DNA from: Aliidiomarina sp. B3213
GTDB lineage: Bacteria; Pseudomonadota; Gammaproteobacteria; Enterobacterales; Alteromonadaceae
DNA: 64,000 bases
Direction of reading: 5' to 3'
NCBI RefSeq assembly: GCF_003290085.1
Contig: NZ_QMKJ01000002.1
Location: 744,001 to 808,000, forward strand
In this document: piece after piece, positions 53,931-64,000 of the stretch
Position numbering within the stretch: the first letter of the stretch is position 1
How the letters are laid out: every line of letters begins with the position of its first letter
Translations under genes and position numbers: made by a program
Notes under the pieces: generated by a model
Databases searched by the model: none
What the model saw: the letters and a program-made list of their open reading frames with translations, nothing else
What the model was told of the DNA's origin: nothing

Positions 53931-55187
53931 CTATTGTGGTGTAGGAATTGCTTCAGGCGGCACGATTAATTGGTTATCGATCTTTAATCCGTCGATACGC
54001 GTGTAAAGGACAGACCATGGATAAGCATCAGCACGCAATCCAAACTGTTGATTCATCATGCGTTGAGCCTGATGAGGTAACCCCGAAATTGATCCTTCAA
54101 GATTTCCGTCAAATGCCCATTTAAGCAATTCTTCTAGCTCCATAGACGCGATGCTTCTGTTCGGGCCTGTGTAATTTAAAGCGACATCCACCATACCTAT
54201 CCAAGGGTTGTCTGAAACTTCCACACTAACATTCAGCTTTGCCTCTGGAGTCATCATCGATGAAGCCACGTCCATATAAATCGACATCATTTCGTCCATC
54301 ATGGCGTCCATATTTTTATCTTTTTCCATTTGTTGGAAATCCGCAGTATTCATTTTCTCTTTGAACCGTTCATAAGATTCCCAATAAGCCTCAAAATCAC
54401 CGCCTTCATATTCAGCCTCAATTAGAGCCGTAACGTCATATCCTTGGAAATTAAGTGAGGCGATACTTTGTGTAAGGCCTGCTGTAAATCCACTGCCCTG
54501 TTGCTTAAAATCGCTACGAATTTCGACACCCTCAATCGAAGCGCTTTGACCACCGAAATTCAAACCTGCTCGCGCCAACGTAAATGAAGCATCTTGATGG
54601 GTGATACGATTATTCCTGTCGTAATCCATCGCTACAAGCATCTCCATCCCGTCAAAAAACATGACTTCCCCCATAGAAGACGAGGTGATAGACAGACCTT
54701 CAATGTCGCTATCAACATGTTGGATTGATTCCTCACCGAAAACGTTGATAGAAAATGGAGCATGAGCGATAGTGACATCGTTTTCTGTGAAGTTCAGCTC
54801 CGCGACATCCACCGAAAGAGCAAAGCCTCCTAGGCTGAAACTACCTGTGGTTACAATGCCGTCCTCACCATAGAAGTCAGCAAGGTTGTAATCCTCGGTT
54901 TGAACGTCCAACACCCCACGATAAGTTGAGTGAAAAAAGCCATGTTCCATGGTGAAGGGTTGTGAAATATGAATAGCTTCATCAGGGATATTAAAAATGA
55001 TGACCCCTTGCGCGGAGTTCCATCCTTTGTGAATCCATTCAATTTCTGCACCATATAAACCTGAGGTAGCTTCACTTACGAGTGCTGTTTGCTCCTCTAA
55101 CACGCCCATAGCGGTGCGCCCTGCCTGCCAGATTCCGAAAAACCAAACGGCGGCAACTATGACAACAGCCAAAATAATCTTCTTCAT
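53931..55187 (-). CDS. DUF945 (YdgA-like) family protein
   Basis: A 418-residue envelope protein with an uncleaved-looking N-terminal helix (MKKIILAVVIVAAVWFFG). The rest is beta-rich with many acidic residues, resembling DUF945/YdgA proteins, and ends in a Pro-rich tail (VPPEAIPTPQ). AAAAGGAC lies before the ATG. It follows a TetR gene by 39 bases. Function unknown; the E. coli homologue is an inner-membrane anchored protein. Confidence 0.78.
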   Translation of the reverse strand: MKKIILAVVIVAAVWFFGIWQAGRTAMGVLEEQTALVSEATSGLYGAEIEWIHKGWNSAQGVIIFNIPDEAIHISQPFTMEHGFFHSTYRGVLDVQTEDYNLADFYGEDGIVTTGSFSLGGFALSVDVAELNFTENDVTIAHAPFSINVFGEESIQHVDSDIEGLSITSSSMGEVMFFDGMEMLVAMDYDRNNRITHQDASFTLARAGLNFGGQSASIEGVEIRSDFKQQGSGFTAGLTQSIASLNFQGYDVTALIEAEYEGGDFEAYWESYERFKEKMNTADFQQMEKDKNMDAMMDEMMSIYMDVASSMMTPEAKLNVSVEVSDNPWIGMVDVALNYTGPNRSIASMELEELLKWAFDGNLEGSISGLPHQAQRMMNQQFGLRADAYPWSVLYTRIDGLKIDNQLIVPPEAIPTPQ

Positions 55188-55226
55188 GATTCGTCCTTTT
55201 TGTTTTACATATTTCCGATGTGAAAG

Positions 55227-55961
55227 TTATTTCTTAAACCAACGCCCAAGTACGCTGCTTTTTTCAGGCTGTTCGCTAAAGCTCTCGAAAAAGCCACTCC
55301 AAATTTGTTGAACACCCTGCTGCGCCATCACCGAAAAGTCAGGTTGCAACGCACTTAACCCAGGGCCTTTGAGAAGCGACTTTATAGATACTGGCGGGTG
55401 GCTTATCTGCCAGCAACCTAACAAATAAGCATAAGTTTGAATTAATGTGCGCTGCGCTTCGTCCACTGCACTTTCAGTCAATTGAGCGGTTTGCACTATA
55501 TTTCTAGCGGTCGCACGATAATCTTGCGCAAGCTTTGTTTTGTGGTTGAGCAGCGCTTTTTTATCAATATTTGGCTCAAGTTGTTGATGACCTAAAGCGG
55601 CGAGTGTCCAAAGGTTTGGCTGCTTTGTTTTGAAACTCATAATGGCCTCAACAACTCCGTCTACAATGTCGTTTCGCACAAAGCGCAGTTGATGGCGAAT
55701 CTCGTTGAGCCAGTCGTGCAATTGATATTCAAGCAACGCCATATAAATAGCTTCTTTGGTTTTGAAGTATAAGTACGCGGTTCCCTTGGCGACACCTGCT
55801 CGGCTAGCTATGGCATTAATTGTGGGCAATTGCCCGTTAGACTCAAGCAGCAATTCCAGCGCAGCGTCAAGCAAGCTTTCTCGGCGTAAGTCTTTCTCTT
55901 TCGCCGTTCGCGCTCTCTTTTTGCCATTGAGTATGCCAGACGGTTCGCTTTGGTTTTCCAC
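55227..55961 (-). CDS. TetR family transcriptional regulator
   Basis: A 244-residue repressor-type protein. The HTH lies at about residues 45-65 (TINAIASRAGVAKGTAYLYFKTKEAIY), preceded by a basic tail (KKRARTAKEKDLRRESLLDAALELL). The C-terminal ligand-binding part has Trp and Gln-rich helices. GTG start at 55961 with AAGGA. It lies 16 bases downstream of the SLC13-type transporter gene, which it may control; no palindrome was firmly identified. Confidence 0.88.
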   Translation of the reverse strand: MENQSEPSGILNGKKRARTAKEKDLRRESLLDAALELLLESNGQLPTINAIASRAGVAKGTAYLYFKTKEAIYMALLEYQLHDWLNEIRHQLRFVRNDIVDGVVEAIMSFKTKQPNLWTLAALGHQQLEPNIDKKALLNHKTKLAQDYRATARNIVQTAQLTESAVDEAQRTLIQTYAYLLGCWQISHPPVSIKSLLKGPGLSALQPDFSVMAQQGVQQIWSGFFESFSEQPEKSSVLGRWFKK

Positions 55962-55977
55962 AGTAGCGTCCTTATTA

Positions 55978-58050
55978 TTATGTTAGTGGCCAAACAATAG
56001 GCAATAATATAAGCGATAACAAAACCACTAACAATTCTAGTGGTAACCCTAAACGCCAATAATCTCCGAAGCGGAAACCACCAGGCCCTAAAATTAAAGT
56101 GTTATTTTGATGCCCAATAGGCGTTAAAAAGGCACAGCTTGCACCCACCGCAACAGCCATTAAGAATGCGTCTGGGTTAACCCCAAGTTGTCCTGCAGCA
56201 CTTAATGCAACTGGGCACATTACGGCCGCGGTGGCTGCGTTATTCATAAAGTCCGACAGCGTCATAGCAAGAATTAACAATAGTCCCAAGGCAATTAGCG
56301 CATGCCCCTGCGCAATGTAGGTCAGCATATTGTTCGCGAGCCAGTCCGCGGCCCCTGTACTTTGCATAGCGCCGGCAACCGGAATAAGTGCCGCTAGTAA
56401 TATAACCACCGACCAGTCGATACTTTCATACACCTGGCGTAACGGTAATAAGCGAAACGCCATAATTGCCGCGACACCGCCACCGAAAGACAGAGCAGCA
56501 GGCATAATGCCTAATGCAGCTCCCATGATCGCCAATAGCATTATGACACTGGCAAGCACCGCTCGTTTCCGACTCGGAACCCGAATAGTTCGCTCGGCTA
56601 GTGGTACACAGCCAAAACTGGAAGCAAATGTAGCTAACCGTTCAGGGTCGCCCTGCAATAAAATAACGTCACCCGCAGCAATACGCGTTCTACGTAGGCG
56701 CTCTACGGTTTGCTTACCTTGCCTAGAAATTGCGAGTAAGTTGAGGTTATAGCGGCTTCTTAATTGCAGTTCTTGAGCGGTGTTATGGATTATTCTAGCG
56801 TTCGGCAACACCACCATTTCCACCAACACAATTTCGGAGCTGTCTGAGCCTCGTGGCTCGGTATTCAGTTGGGGTGCGTTTTGGTCTCGCATGCCCACTT
56901 TTAACCCACGCAGCGTGCGCTCACTGGTAACCGTAACCCTACGATCAAACCATTTGGATGCCGCTTTTTTTATTGGCTCTGGTTCTTGATGATCTTCAAA
57001 GCCTGTCTTATGTATCGCATGAACCGGGCTTACATCCAGCTTCGCCACCTCCGAAGTCACTTCCTGTTCGCTTTCATCAAGCCCTTCTGGTGCTTCTTGC
57101 TCTGCTTTTAAGCTTTGCACTTCCCCTAAATCTGTTGCTTCATTGCCTTTTCTGTCCGGTTTCACATTTTCAAGTAACCGTAGGCCTAACGCGGAAAGCA
57201 TCTGGCTTAATTTTTCTGGCTCGGCCTCTATAATCATAAGGTCGCCAGCTTTCAGTTTCTTATTCCAATGTGGGGTGAACACCTTTTCCCCGTCACGCAC
57301 CATACCTAGCAGCTGCCCATCGCTACTGTCTAATGCTTTATCTAATTCCCACACGGTCATGCCTTCTGCTTTACCGCCGGAAACAACCCTTACTTCTGTT
57401 AAATACTTACCCGTGTCGAAACTGTCGGCGTCACTTCGTTGGCGCACAGGCACAAACCGCCACCCAATAGCGGCAAGGAAAATAACGCCCACAACAGCAA
57501 TAGAAGCCCCAACCGGAGTGAACGAAAACATGCCAAAACCTTTGTCGGCAACTTCGGCACGGAAACCAGCAACAATAAGATTAGGTGGTGTACCAATTAA
57601 CGTGGTCATTCCGCCAAGAATTGCACCAAAGGACACGGGCATAAGCACTTGTCCCGGAGCCATGCCTAGCCGAGTTGCCAATTGAATAGCAACGGGCATA
57701 AGCAAGGCCATTGCGCCTACATTGTTCATAAACGCAGACATAATTGCAGCTAGCAATGTTAGTGACGCAATAGTTCGTGTCGGTGAACCGGTTTTCGGGC
57801 TTAGTTTATTCGCCACTACGTCTATAGCCCCAGTACTTTGCAAGCTGTAGCTCATAACAAGAACACAAGCCACCGTAACAACAGCTGGATGACTAAATCC
57901 TATAAAAACTTGAGTGTCTGGAATTAAACCAAGCAAGGTACACGCCGAAAGAGACAGCACAGCAACTACGTCGTGACGCCATTTGCCCCAAATAAACATC
58001 ACTACTGTTAGCGCAAGAACTACCAGTATCGAGACTTGATCCGCATTCAT
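55978..58050 (-). CDS. SLC13/ArsB-type transporter with two TrkA-C domains
   Basis: A 690-residue inner-membrane transporter of the divalent anion:Na+ symporter group. N-terminal helices with MSAFMNNVGAMALLMPV and GGMTTLIGTPPNL, two RCK/TrkA C-terminal domains in the middle (KAGDLMIIEAEPEKLSQ; AAGDVILLQGDPERLA), and C-terminal helices with LSDFMNNAATAAVMCPV and TPIGHQNNTLILGPGG. Between the two TrkA-C domains lies an acidic, Glu-rich insert of about 80 residues that makes it longer than the usual 590-610. Substrate (sulfate or dicarboxylate) uncertain. aroE ends 19 bases upstream on the same strand. Confidence 0.85.
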   Translation of the reverse strand: MNADQVSILVVLALTVVMFIWGKWRHDVVAVLSLSACTLLGLIPDTQVFIGFSHPAVVTVACVLVMSYSLQSTGAIDVVANKLSPKTGSPTRTIASLTLLAAIMSAFMNNVGAMALLMPVAIQLATRLGMAPGQVLMPVSFGAILGGMTTLIGTPPNLIVAGFRAEVADKGFGMFSFTPVGASIAVVGVIFLAAIGWRFVPVRQRSDADSFDTGKYLTEVRVVSGGKAEGMTVWELDKALDSSDGQLLGMVRDGEKVFTPHWNKKLKAGDLMIIEAEPEKLSQMLSALGLRLLENVKPDRKGNEATDLGEVQSLKAEQEAPEGLDESEQEVTSEVAKLDVSPVHAIHKTGFEDHQEPEPIKKAASKWFDRRVTVTSERTLRGLKVGMRDQNAPQLNTEPRGSDSSEIVLVEMVVLPNARIIHNTAQELQLRSRYNLNLLAISRQGKQTVERLRRTRIAAGDVILLQGDPERLATFASSFGCVPLAERTIRVPSRKRAVLASVIMLLAIMGAALGIMPAALSFGGGVAAIMAFRLLPLRQVYESIDWSVVILLAALIPVAGAMQSTGAADWLANNMLTYIAQGHALIALGLLLILAMTLSDFMNNAATAAVMCPVALSAAGQLGVNPDAFLMAVAVGASCAFLTPIGHQNNTLILGPGGFRFGDYWRLGLPLELLVVLLSLILLPIVWPLT

Positions 58051-58069
58051 ATTATCGGCCCTTCCTGCA

Positions 58070-58894
58070 CTACACTTGGCTTAATTGCTTACGGACACGT
58101 AGGATAACTGTACCCACATCGGGCATTACACCGGTCCAACGTCGAAAGCTTTCTGCAGCTTGCCCAACTAACATACCCAAACCGTCTGCAACCTCGCAGT
58201 TTCTGCCACTTGCCCACTCCAAAAACGGAGTTTGTTTATCACCATAGACCATGTCGTAACAAAACGGTTTTGATTTCAGCAAAGACTCTTTAATTTTTGG
58301 CTTTTCTTGGTCTAGGCCGCTCGACGTAGCGTTAATAATAAGGTCAAAGTCAGGGTCGGGCATAAGCGTAAGTGCTCCCGCAGACAAGGGTGCTTCTTGA
58401 TGGAATCGAAAAGCGTCGTTCACAAGCCTTTCCGCACGTTCAGGCGTTCGGTTGGCAATGTGTAACGTTCGCGGGTTTTGCGCTAAAAGTGCAGGCAAAA
58501 CACCTCGAGCAGCACCTCCAGCGCCTAGCATAAGAATTTTTTTATCTTGTAGGCTGCCAAACTTTCGTAATAAGTCAGAAACCAGCCCTAAACCGTCGGT
58601 ATTGGTAGCAACCCATTGTGTTCCGCGCTGAACCAGCGTGTTAGTAGCCCCCGTTTGCAAGGAAACATCTTCAACCTGGTCGGCTAAGTCGGTGGCTAAC
58701 TCTTTCAGCGGTAACGTAAAGTTCGCGCCTGAACCTCCCTGCTCTACAAACTCATAGAATCGTTTCTTCAGGTCTTTTGGAGGTGTTAGAATACGCAAAT
58801 ACTCTAGCTTCAACCCTGCTTGTAGCCCAAACTGCTGATGAATTTGCGGCGACAAACTGTGTTGAATAGGTTCTCCAAAAACGGCAAATTTCAT
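58070..58894 (-). CDS. aroE: Shikimate 5-dehydrogenase
   Basis: A 274-residue enzyme reducing 3-dehydroshikimate to shikimate with NADPH. ATG 58894 gives the standard N-terminus (MKFAVFGEPIQHSLSP); the longer frame from 58978 is rejected. Catalytic Lys in NFTLPLKELATD and Asp in NTDGLGLV are kept, with NADP motif GAGGAARGV and NRTPERAE. Its start codon is one base away from that of the opposite globin gene, so each gene's ribosome-binding region lies inside the other. Confidence 0.93.
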   Translation of the reverse strand: MKFAVFGEPIQHSLSPQIHQQFGLQAGLKLEYLRILTPPKDLKKRFYEFVEQGGSGANFTLPLKELATDLADQVEDVSLQTGATNTLVQRGTQWVATNTDGLGLVSDLLRKFGSLQDKKILMLGAGGAARGVLPALLAQNPRTLHIANRTPERAERLVNDAFRFHQEAPLSAGALTLMPDPDFDLIINATSSGLDQEKPKIKESLLKSKPFCYDMVYGDKQTPFLEWASGRNCEVADGLGMLVGQAAESFRRWTGVMPDVGTVILRVRKQLSQV

Positions 58895-58895
58895 A

Positions 58896-59318
58896 ATGTG
58901 GTCTCGATTCTTTAAACGTGAACAAAAATTACCTGCGTCACCTTTCGAACAGCTGGGTGGTGAAAACGCCGTTCGCAATATGGCAGAACGATTTTACGAC
59001 ATTATGAGCACAGATCCGGCCGCAGGTGAACTACTAGCGATACATCCACAACCTATGGACGCTATTCGACAGAAGTTTTTCGAATTTTTATGTGGTTGGT
59101 TAGGCGGGCCGCGTTACTACGAAGAAAAGTATGGGCATCCTAGGCTACGCGCTAGGCATATGCCTTTTGCCATCGACACGAAAATGCGCGACCAATGGCT
59201 GCATTGCATGTATCAAGTGCTAGACGAGCAAGTAGAAGATAAAGACTTAAAACATGAATTGCGCCAGCGCTTCACGGCACTAGCGCATCACATGATTAAC
59301 CAGCCTTCTTCTGTTTAG
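58896..59318 (+). CDS. Group II truncated hemoglobin
   Basis: A 140-residue trHbII-type globin. FEQLGGENAVRNMAERFYDIM (split in sense around the A/B helices), GGPRYYEEKYGHPRLRARH with the proximal His before MPF, and the DQWLHCM segment with the conserved Trp at G8 are typical. It probably handles oxygen, nitric oxide or peroxide chemistry. No good Shine-Dalgarno is seen before ATG 58896; translation may be weak or leaderless. It sits as the only plus-strand gene inside the aroE-hemF-tsaC block and overlaps the TPR gene by 23 bases at its 3' end. Confidence 0.88.
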   Translation: MWSRFFKREQKLPASPFEQLGGENAVRNMAERFYDIMSTDPAAGELLAIHPQPMDAIRQKFFEFLCGWLGGPRYYEEKYGHPRLRARHMPFAIDTKMRDQWLHCMYQVLDEQVEDKDLKHELRQRFTALAHHMINQPSSV

Positions 59319-59874
59319 AACGAATACGCTTAATACGACCTTCAAAGCCAGTTTGCGTTTTATCGTCTAAACCAAATTCAAGTGCTTGCTCACATACCTT
59401 AACAGACTCATCAAAGCGCTCTTGCTCGAGCAGCAAGTTAGCATAGTTTTGGAAAGTCATAACTTGTGGCAAGTTACCGCCATTGGCTTCTTTCAGCGGT
59501 TCTTTGATGTCGCTAAACTCTTGAATATGAACAACTGAATAATGAATACAAGCGTCACGATACTCATCGTCTTTACGATGCTTGTAGGCCTTCTCCGTGA
59601 GCTGCGACAGTATTTTATGTCGCACTAACGGATCTTTTTCACCATCAAGAGGCTCGGCAATTTCTTCCAGAGCTTCTGGAATTGCCGGCGAACCCGGTGT
59701 TTGTTCCGCTTTCGGCAACGGCTCGGGCGTTTCTTGCTCTTGAGCTGGTTCCGGCTGCTCTGATTTTTCTGTAGAGGCTTCGCCTTCTGAAGACGACTGT
59801 TGCTTTTTACGATTCATAAAAATCACAACAACAATCGCGGCAAGAACCACTAATATAAAGAGTTGAATTGTCAT
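59296..59874 (-). CDS. Membrane-anchored TPR-like protein, function unknown
   Basis: A 192-residue protein: N-terminal helix (LFILVVLAAIVVVIFM), a Pro/Glu/Ser-rich linker (about 22-75), and a C-terminal part with TPR-like helices (HYSVVHIQEFSDIKEP, TFQNYANLLLEQERFDESVKVCEQALEFG). It probably works as an inner-membrane scaffold facing the cytosol. It follows hemF after about 86 bases and is convergent with the globin gene (23-base overlap). Confidence 0.78.
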   Translation of the reverse strand: MTIQLFILVVLAAIVVVIFMNRKKQQSSSEGEASTEKSEQPEPAQEQETPEPLPKAEQTPGSPAIPEALEEIAEPLDGEKDPLVRHKILSQLTEKAYKHRKDDEYRDACIHYSVVHIQEFSDIKEPLKEANGGNLPQVMTFQNYANLLLEQERFDESVKVCEQALEFGLDDKTQTGFEGRIKRIRSKQKKAG

Positions 59875-59960
59875 ACCTCTTTCACCTGTTCATTTTTCAA
59901 ACAGAATTAAGCTTAATACTTATTCCGGGTTCAGGCAACATATCCCCGAAAAACAGATAA

Positions 59961-61471
<1,511 letters not shown>

Positions 61472-61498
61472 TTGATTCTCCCGTTTAATGCTGCTGCA

Positions 61499-62083
61499 TT
61501 ATAACGAGTCAGTTTTGAAACCGCATGATTTTTGCGGGCATTTATAGGTAATTCTGCCCTGTGATTTGATCTTGATCATAACTTTCCAACCACATTCTGG
61601 GCATGGGTGCTCTACCGGAGGTTCTGGAAGTGAGTATTTGCATTCTGGATAAGCGTCGCAAGCATAAAAAGATTTCCCATATCTGCTCGTGCGCAAAACT
61701 AAATGCCCCTTGTTGCAGTTAGGGCAATGCGGCGCAGATTGTTCCGCTGGAGCGTTAGGGTCGACCATGTAATGACAGTCAGGGAAAGCACTACAACCGA
61801 TAAAGAAACCGTATCGACCTTTTTTCAATAAAAGCGGAGCGTCACATTCAGGGCATACTTCACCGGGCAAAGGCTGGGCTTCAAAGTCACTTTTTTCATG
61901 CAGAGGTTGGGTGTGGTCACACTCCGGATAGGCTGAACAGCCCCAAAAAGAGTTCGACTTACCTTTGCCGGCATGTTTTTTAGAGTGTCGAAGGTGCATA
62001 GGAGCCCCACATTTCGGGCAAGGCTCTCGGTGTTCAGACAGGTTCCGGTTCATTCCCGGAATGAGTTTATCTTGGTCCGTCAT
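61499..62083 (-). CDS. Topoisomerase I-type zinc-finger DNA-binding protein (YrdD-like)
   Basis: A 194-residue protein composed of four C4 zinc ribbons of the topoisomerase I C-terminal kind: CPKCGAP...CSAYPEC, CPECDAP...CSAFPDC, CPNCNKG...CDAYPEC and CPECGWK...CPQKSC. E. coli YrdD is similar. It has no catalytic domain. Role probably DNA or RNA binding. It lies between smg and tsaC as in many gammaproteobacteria. Confidence 0.92.
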   Translation of the reverse strand: MTDQDKLIPGMNRNLSEHREPCPKCGAPMHLRHSKKHAGKGKSNSFWGCSAYPECDHTQPLHEKSDFEAQPLPGEVCPECDAPLLLKKGRYGFFIGCSAFPDCHYMVDPNAPAEQSAPHCPNCNKGHLVLRTSRYGKSFYACDAYPECKYSLPEPPVEHPCPECGWKVMIKIKSQGRITYKCPQKSCGFKTDSL

Positions 62084-62092
62084 GGCACAACG

Positions 62093-62569
62093 CTAATGCA
62101 TTACGCCTTCGGGCTCCTCAAAAAGAAGCTCCTCCATACGGGTATAGGCGTCTTCGTGACCAGGAACATTAAACAACACCATGAGAATAACCCACTTCAG
62201 GTCTTCAAGCGCAAACTGCGGCGTGTCTAACTCCATTACACGGTCAACAACCATTTCACGTGTGGTGAAGTCTAAAACACCAATCTGCTCGAGGTACATC
62301 ATAAAGCCGCGACATTCACTATCTAAACGCGCCAACTCTTCCGGCGTATACGCACGGAAAGAAGTAACAGGCACTGCTTGCATTAAATAAGGTTTGTCTT
62401 GGCTATCTTGCAGATCCGCGAGACGCTCTAGCCACGCCAATGCCTTAGTGATTTCCTGTGAATGAAATCCGGCACGGGTTAACTCATCGGTCAGTTCGTC
62501 GTGGTCGACTACGACTTCCATTTCCGAATGGATAAAGTTCTCAAATAAATACATGAGGATATCAAACAC
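62093..62569 (-). CDS. smg: Smg (DUF494) family protein
   Basis: A 158-residue protein of the Smg family (E. coli Smg 157). [14 protein letters not shown] at the start, [12 protein letters not shown] and the C-terminal [19 protein letters not shown] are typical. Function unsolved; always close to dprA. It starts 4 bases after the dprA stop. Confidence 0.93.
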   Translation of the reverse strand: MFDILMYLFENFIHSEMEVVVDHDELTDELTRAGFHSQEITKALAWLERLADLQDSQDKPYLMQAVPVTSFRAYTPEELARLDSECRGFMMYLEQIGVLDFTTREMVVDRVMELDTPQFALEDLKWVILMVLFNVPGHEDAYTRMEELLFEEPEGVMH

Positions 62570-62573
62570 GTCA

Positions 62574-63701
62574 TTACCTCCTCACTCTGACATAACCGCC
62601 AGGAACAGCTTTGATCCATCCATCTAGTTCGAGACCCACAAGAGAATTCATAGCTTGGGCTACTGTTTTGCCGCTGCGTTCAAGAATTTGCTCTAACGGC
62701 GTGGTCTCAAAACCTACGTTAGCTAACATTTCGGGCTTTGCCAACCCTGTAGCGAACATTTCTTGCTGTTTATCCCCTACCCCAGTTAAGTGGGGGTGTT
62801 CACTGCCACTTTCAAGGTTTGAAATAAAAAGCGCATACACTTCTATTAAATCGGCAGAACTATTCACCAATTTAGCGCCATTTTTAATAAGCTCGTTACA
62901 ACCGAGCCCAGCAGATTCAAACACGCCATAGGGAATAGCTAACACTTCACGGTTTTGCTCGAGCGCCAGCCTTGCGGTAATTAAGGAGCCGCTTCTTGGC
63001 GTTGCGGCAACCACCCAAACAGCATGACTTAACCCACTTATAATACGGTTACGGCGTGGGAAGTGTTCAGTTTTCGCAGCGGTTCCTGGCGGGTACTCAC
63101 TAACAATTAAACCGCTATTCAGAATATCTTTGCGTAATTGCTTCGCTCTGGGTGGGTAGCATAAATCAATTCCACAGCCCAATACCGCTATAGTTTTACC
63201 ACCTTGCTCTACACATAATTGATGGGCGCTGGAGTCTACGCCCATGGCTAGGCCACTGGTAATGCAAATACCATGGCGTATACATTCGGGCAGGAATTGC
63301 TGAATAGCCAAATACGCGACATTGGGTGCTTTTCGACTTCCCACCACAGCTAACTGGGTACTGTTGAGTAATGAACTGTCACCCTCAACAAACAGCATGC
63401 AGGGCGCGTCATGTATCTCCTTAAGCTGAGTTGGGTATTCATTCGGCCCCGCGCTATTGGGTAAGTTGAGAATAATGTCTCGTGGTATTTCTTCATCATT
63501 ATTAAGCCATTTCCAGGTTCTTGCCAGAACTCTGGGCTCTACTTCCGGCAACGAGTTCAGAATGGCTTTGGGGAGGCATTGTAGAGGTGTATTTACCAAG
63601 AATGATGTATTCCTCCAAACCGTCTGAATCTTTTTTTGCAAAGTTCCCTTTGCATAATAAATACGAAGCCATTGCTCTAAGCTTTCAGAAGTCCATTTCA
63701 T
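62574..63701 (-). CDS. dprA: DNA processing protein DprA
   Basis: A 375-residue protein that loads RecA on single-stranded DNA during transformation. An N-terminal SAM-like/HTH part, the Rossmann-fold domain with [38 protein letters not shown] and [12 protein letters not shown] (residues about 120-280), and a C-terminal winged helix ending [10 protein letters not shown]. All core residues are kept. It heads the dprA-smg-yrdD-tsaC-hemF run and is divergent from def. Confidence 0.93.
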   Translation of the reverse strand: MKWTSESLEQWLRIYYAKGTLQKKIQTVWRNTSFLVNTPLQCLPKAILNSLPEVEPRVLARTWKWLNNDEEIPRDIILNLPNSAGPNEYPTQLKEIHDAPCMLFVEGDSSLLNSTQLAVVGSRKAPNVAYLAIQQFLPECIRHGICITSGLAMGVDSSAHQLCVEQGGKTIAVLGCGIDLCYPPRAKQLRKDILNSGLIVSEYPPGTAAKTEHFPRRNRIISGLSHAVWVVAATPRSGSLITARLALEQNREVLAIPYGVFESAGLGCNELIKNGAKLVNSSADLIEVYALFISNLESGSEHPHLTGVGDKQQEMFATGLAKPEMLANVGFETTPLEQILERSGKTVAQAMNSLVGLELDGWIKAVPGGYVRVRR

Positions 63702-63831
63702 TGTAGCCGCGCCCTTGAAATTAAAGACTATTATCCTAATTTCTATACTAGGGAAGCGCGAATGATTGACTATGAATTCAGCGTTAAACCCGTTAAAATA
63801 TTGGGTTCACCGAACGAGAGGAGTTATACCC

Positions 63832-64000
63832 ATGGCAACGATGACGATTTTACGATATCCAGACGAGCGTTTGCGCACTGTGGCAAAAACCGTTGATGTC
63901 GTAGACGATGCATTGCGCGCAACTATCGATGACATGCTAGAAACTATGTATAGCTCTCAGGGCGTAGGTTTAGCCGCAACCCAAGTCGACGTGCATAAAA
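63832..64000 (+). CDS. def: Peptide deformylase, N-terminal part, cut by window edge
   Basis: ATG 63832, after a good GAGAGGAG, opens a frame that stays open to the end of the window. The protein starts [19 protein letters not shown] and reaches motif [10 protein letters not shown] (GxGLAAxQ), both typical of Def. The zinc-binding Cys and HExxH lie beyond the window. def next to dprA is the conserved gammaproteobacterial order, usually followed by fmt. It removes the formyl group from new proteins. Confidence 0.93.
   Translation, partial: MATMTILRYPDERLRTVAKTVDVVDDALRATIDDMLETMYSSQGVGLAATQVDVHK

Overview
The window looks like a chromosomal segment of a marine or halophilic gammaproteobacterium of the Alteromonadales, most plausibly Idiomarina, Aliidiomarina or Pseudidiomarina. 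This is inferred from the gene complement: dprA-smg-yrdD-tsaC-hemF-aroE, cytochrome c4 beside engB and polA, yihI with a DUF2489 partner, an Mrp sodium/proton antiporter, and many exported peptidases. No rRNA, tRNA, insertion sequence, prophage or CRISPR array was seen. Coding density is high. Two genes are cut by the window edges: a zinc metalloprotease at the left and peptide deformylase (def) at the right.

Layout. 1-13.5 kb: metalloprotease tail, EVE-domain protein, a serine hydrolase plus MarR operon behind a double palindromic operator, a periplasmic-sensor diguanylate cyclase, gabD, chaC, rlmA, a PlpD-type patatin/Omp85 protein, a YeiH-type exporter and an SDR enzyme. 13.5-18 kb: a minus-strand operon of glutaryl-CoA dehydrogenase, a fused E1 alpha/beta 2-oxoacid dehydrogenase and a FabD-fold acyltransferase, with a 45-bp inverted repeat at its promoter. 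18-34 kb: cell-envelope and hydrolase genes (coiled-coil protein, OmpA-like porin, Mpo1-like protein, 5'-nucleotidase-family lipoprotein, rlmJ, DUF389 membrane protein, M3 peptidase, penicillin-acylase-type N-terminal nucleophile hydrolase, isochorismatase-fold enzyme, GlyGly-CTERM metalloprotease). 34.7-41.4 kb: an Mrp operon (AB fusion, C, D, E, F, G) that ends with a bacterial voltage-gated sodium channel. 41.5-45.7 kb: cysE-cysK, an exported amidohydrolase, yihI and DUF2489. 45.7-46.46 kb: a 731-bp gap with strong signs of a structured RNA on the minus strand. 46.5-64 kb: DUF885 peptidase, cytochrome c4, engB, a DMT transporter, polA, DUF945, TetR, an SLC13/TrkA-C transporter, aroE head to head with a truncated globin, a TPR protein, hemF, tsaC, yrdD, smg, dprA, def.

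How the parts fit. Exported peptidases and lipoproteins fit a protein- and amino-acid-based life style, and the gcdH operon would feed on lysine or tryptophan catabolites. The Mrp antiporter exports sodium, and the sodium channel in the same operon could let it back in, a built-in sodium cycle suited to saline, alkaline conditions. The most interesting leads are the candidate structured RNA next to yihI, the Mrp plus sodium channel operon, the gcdH/E1/acyltransferase operon with its inverted repeat, and the tandem-palindrome operator of the serine hydrolase-MarR pair.
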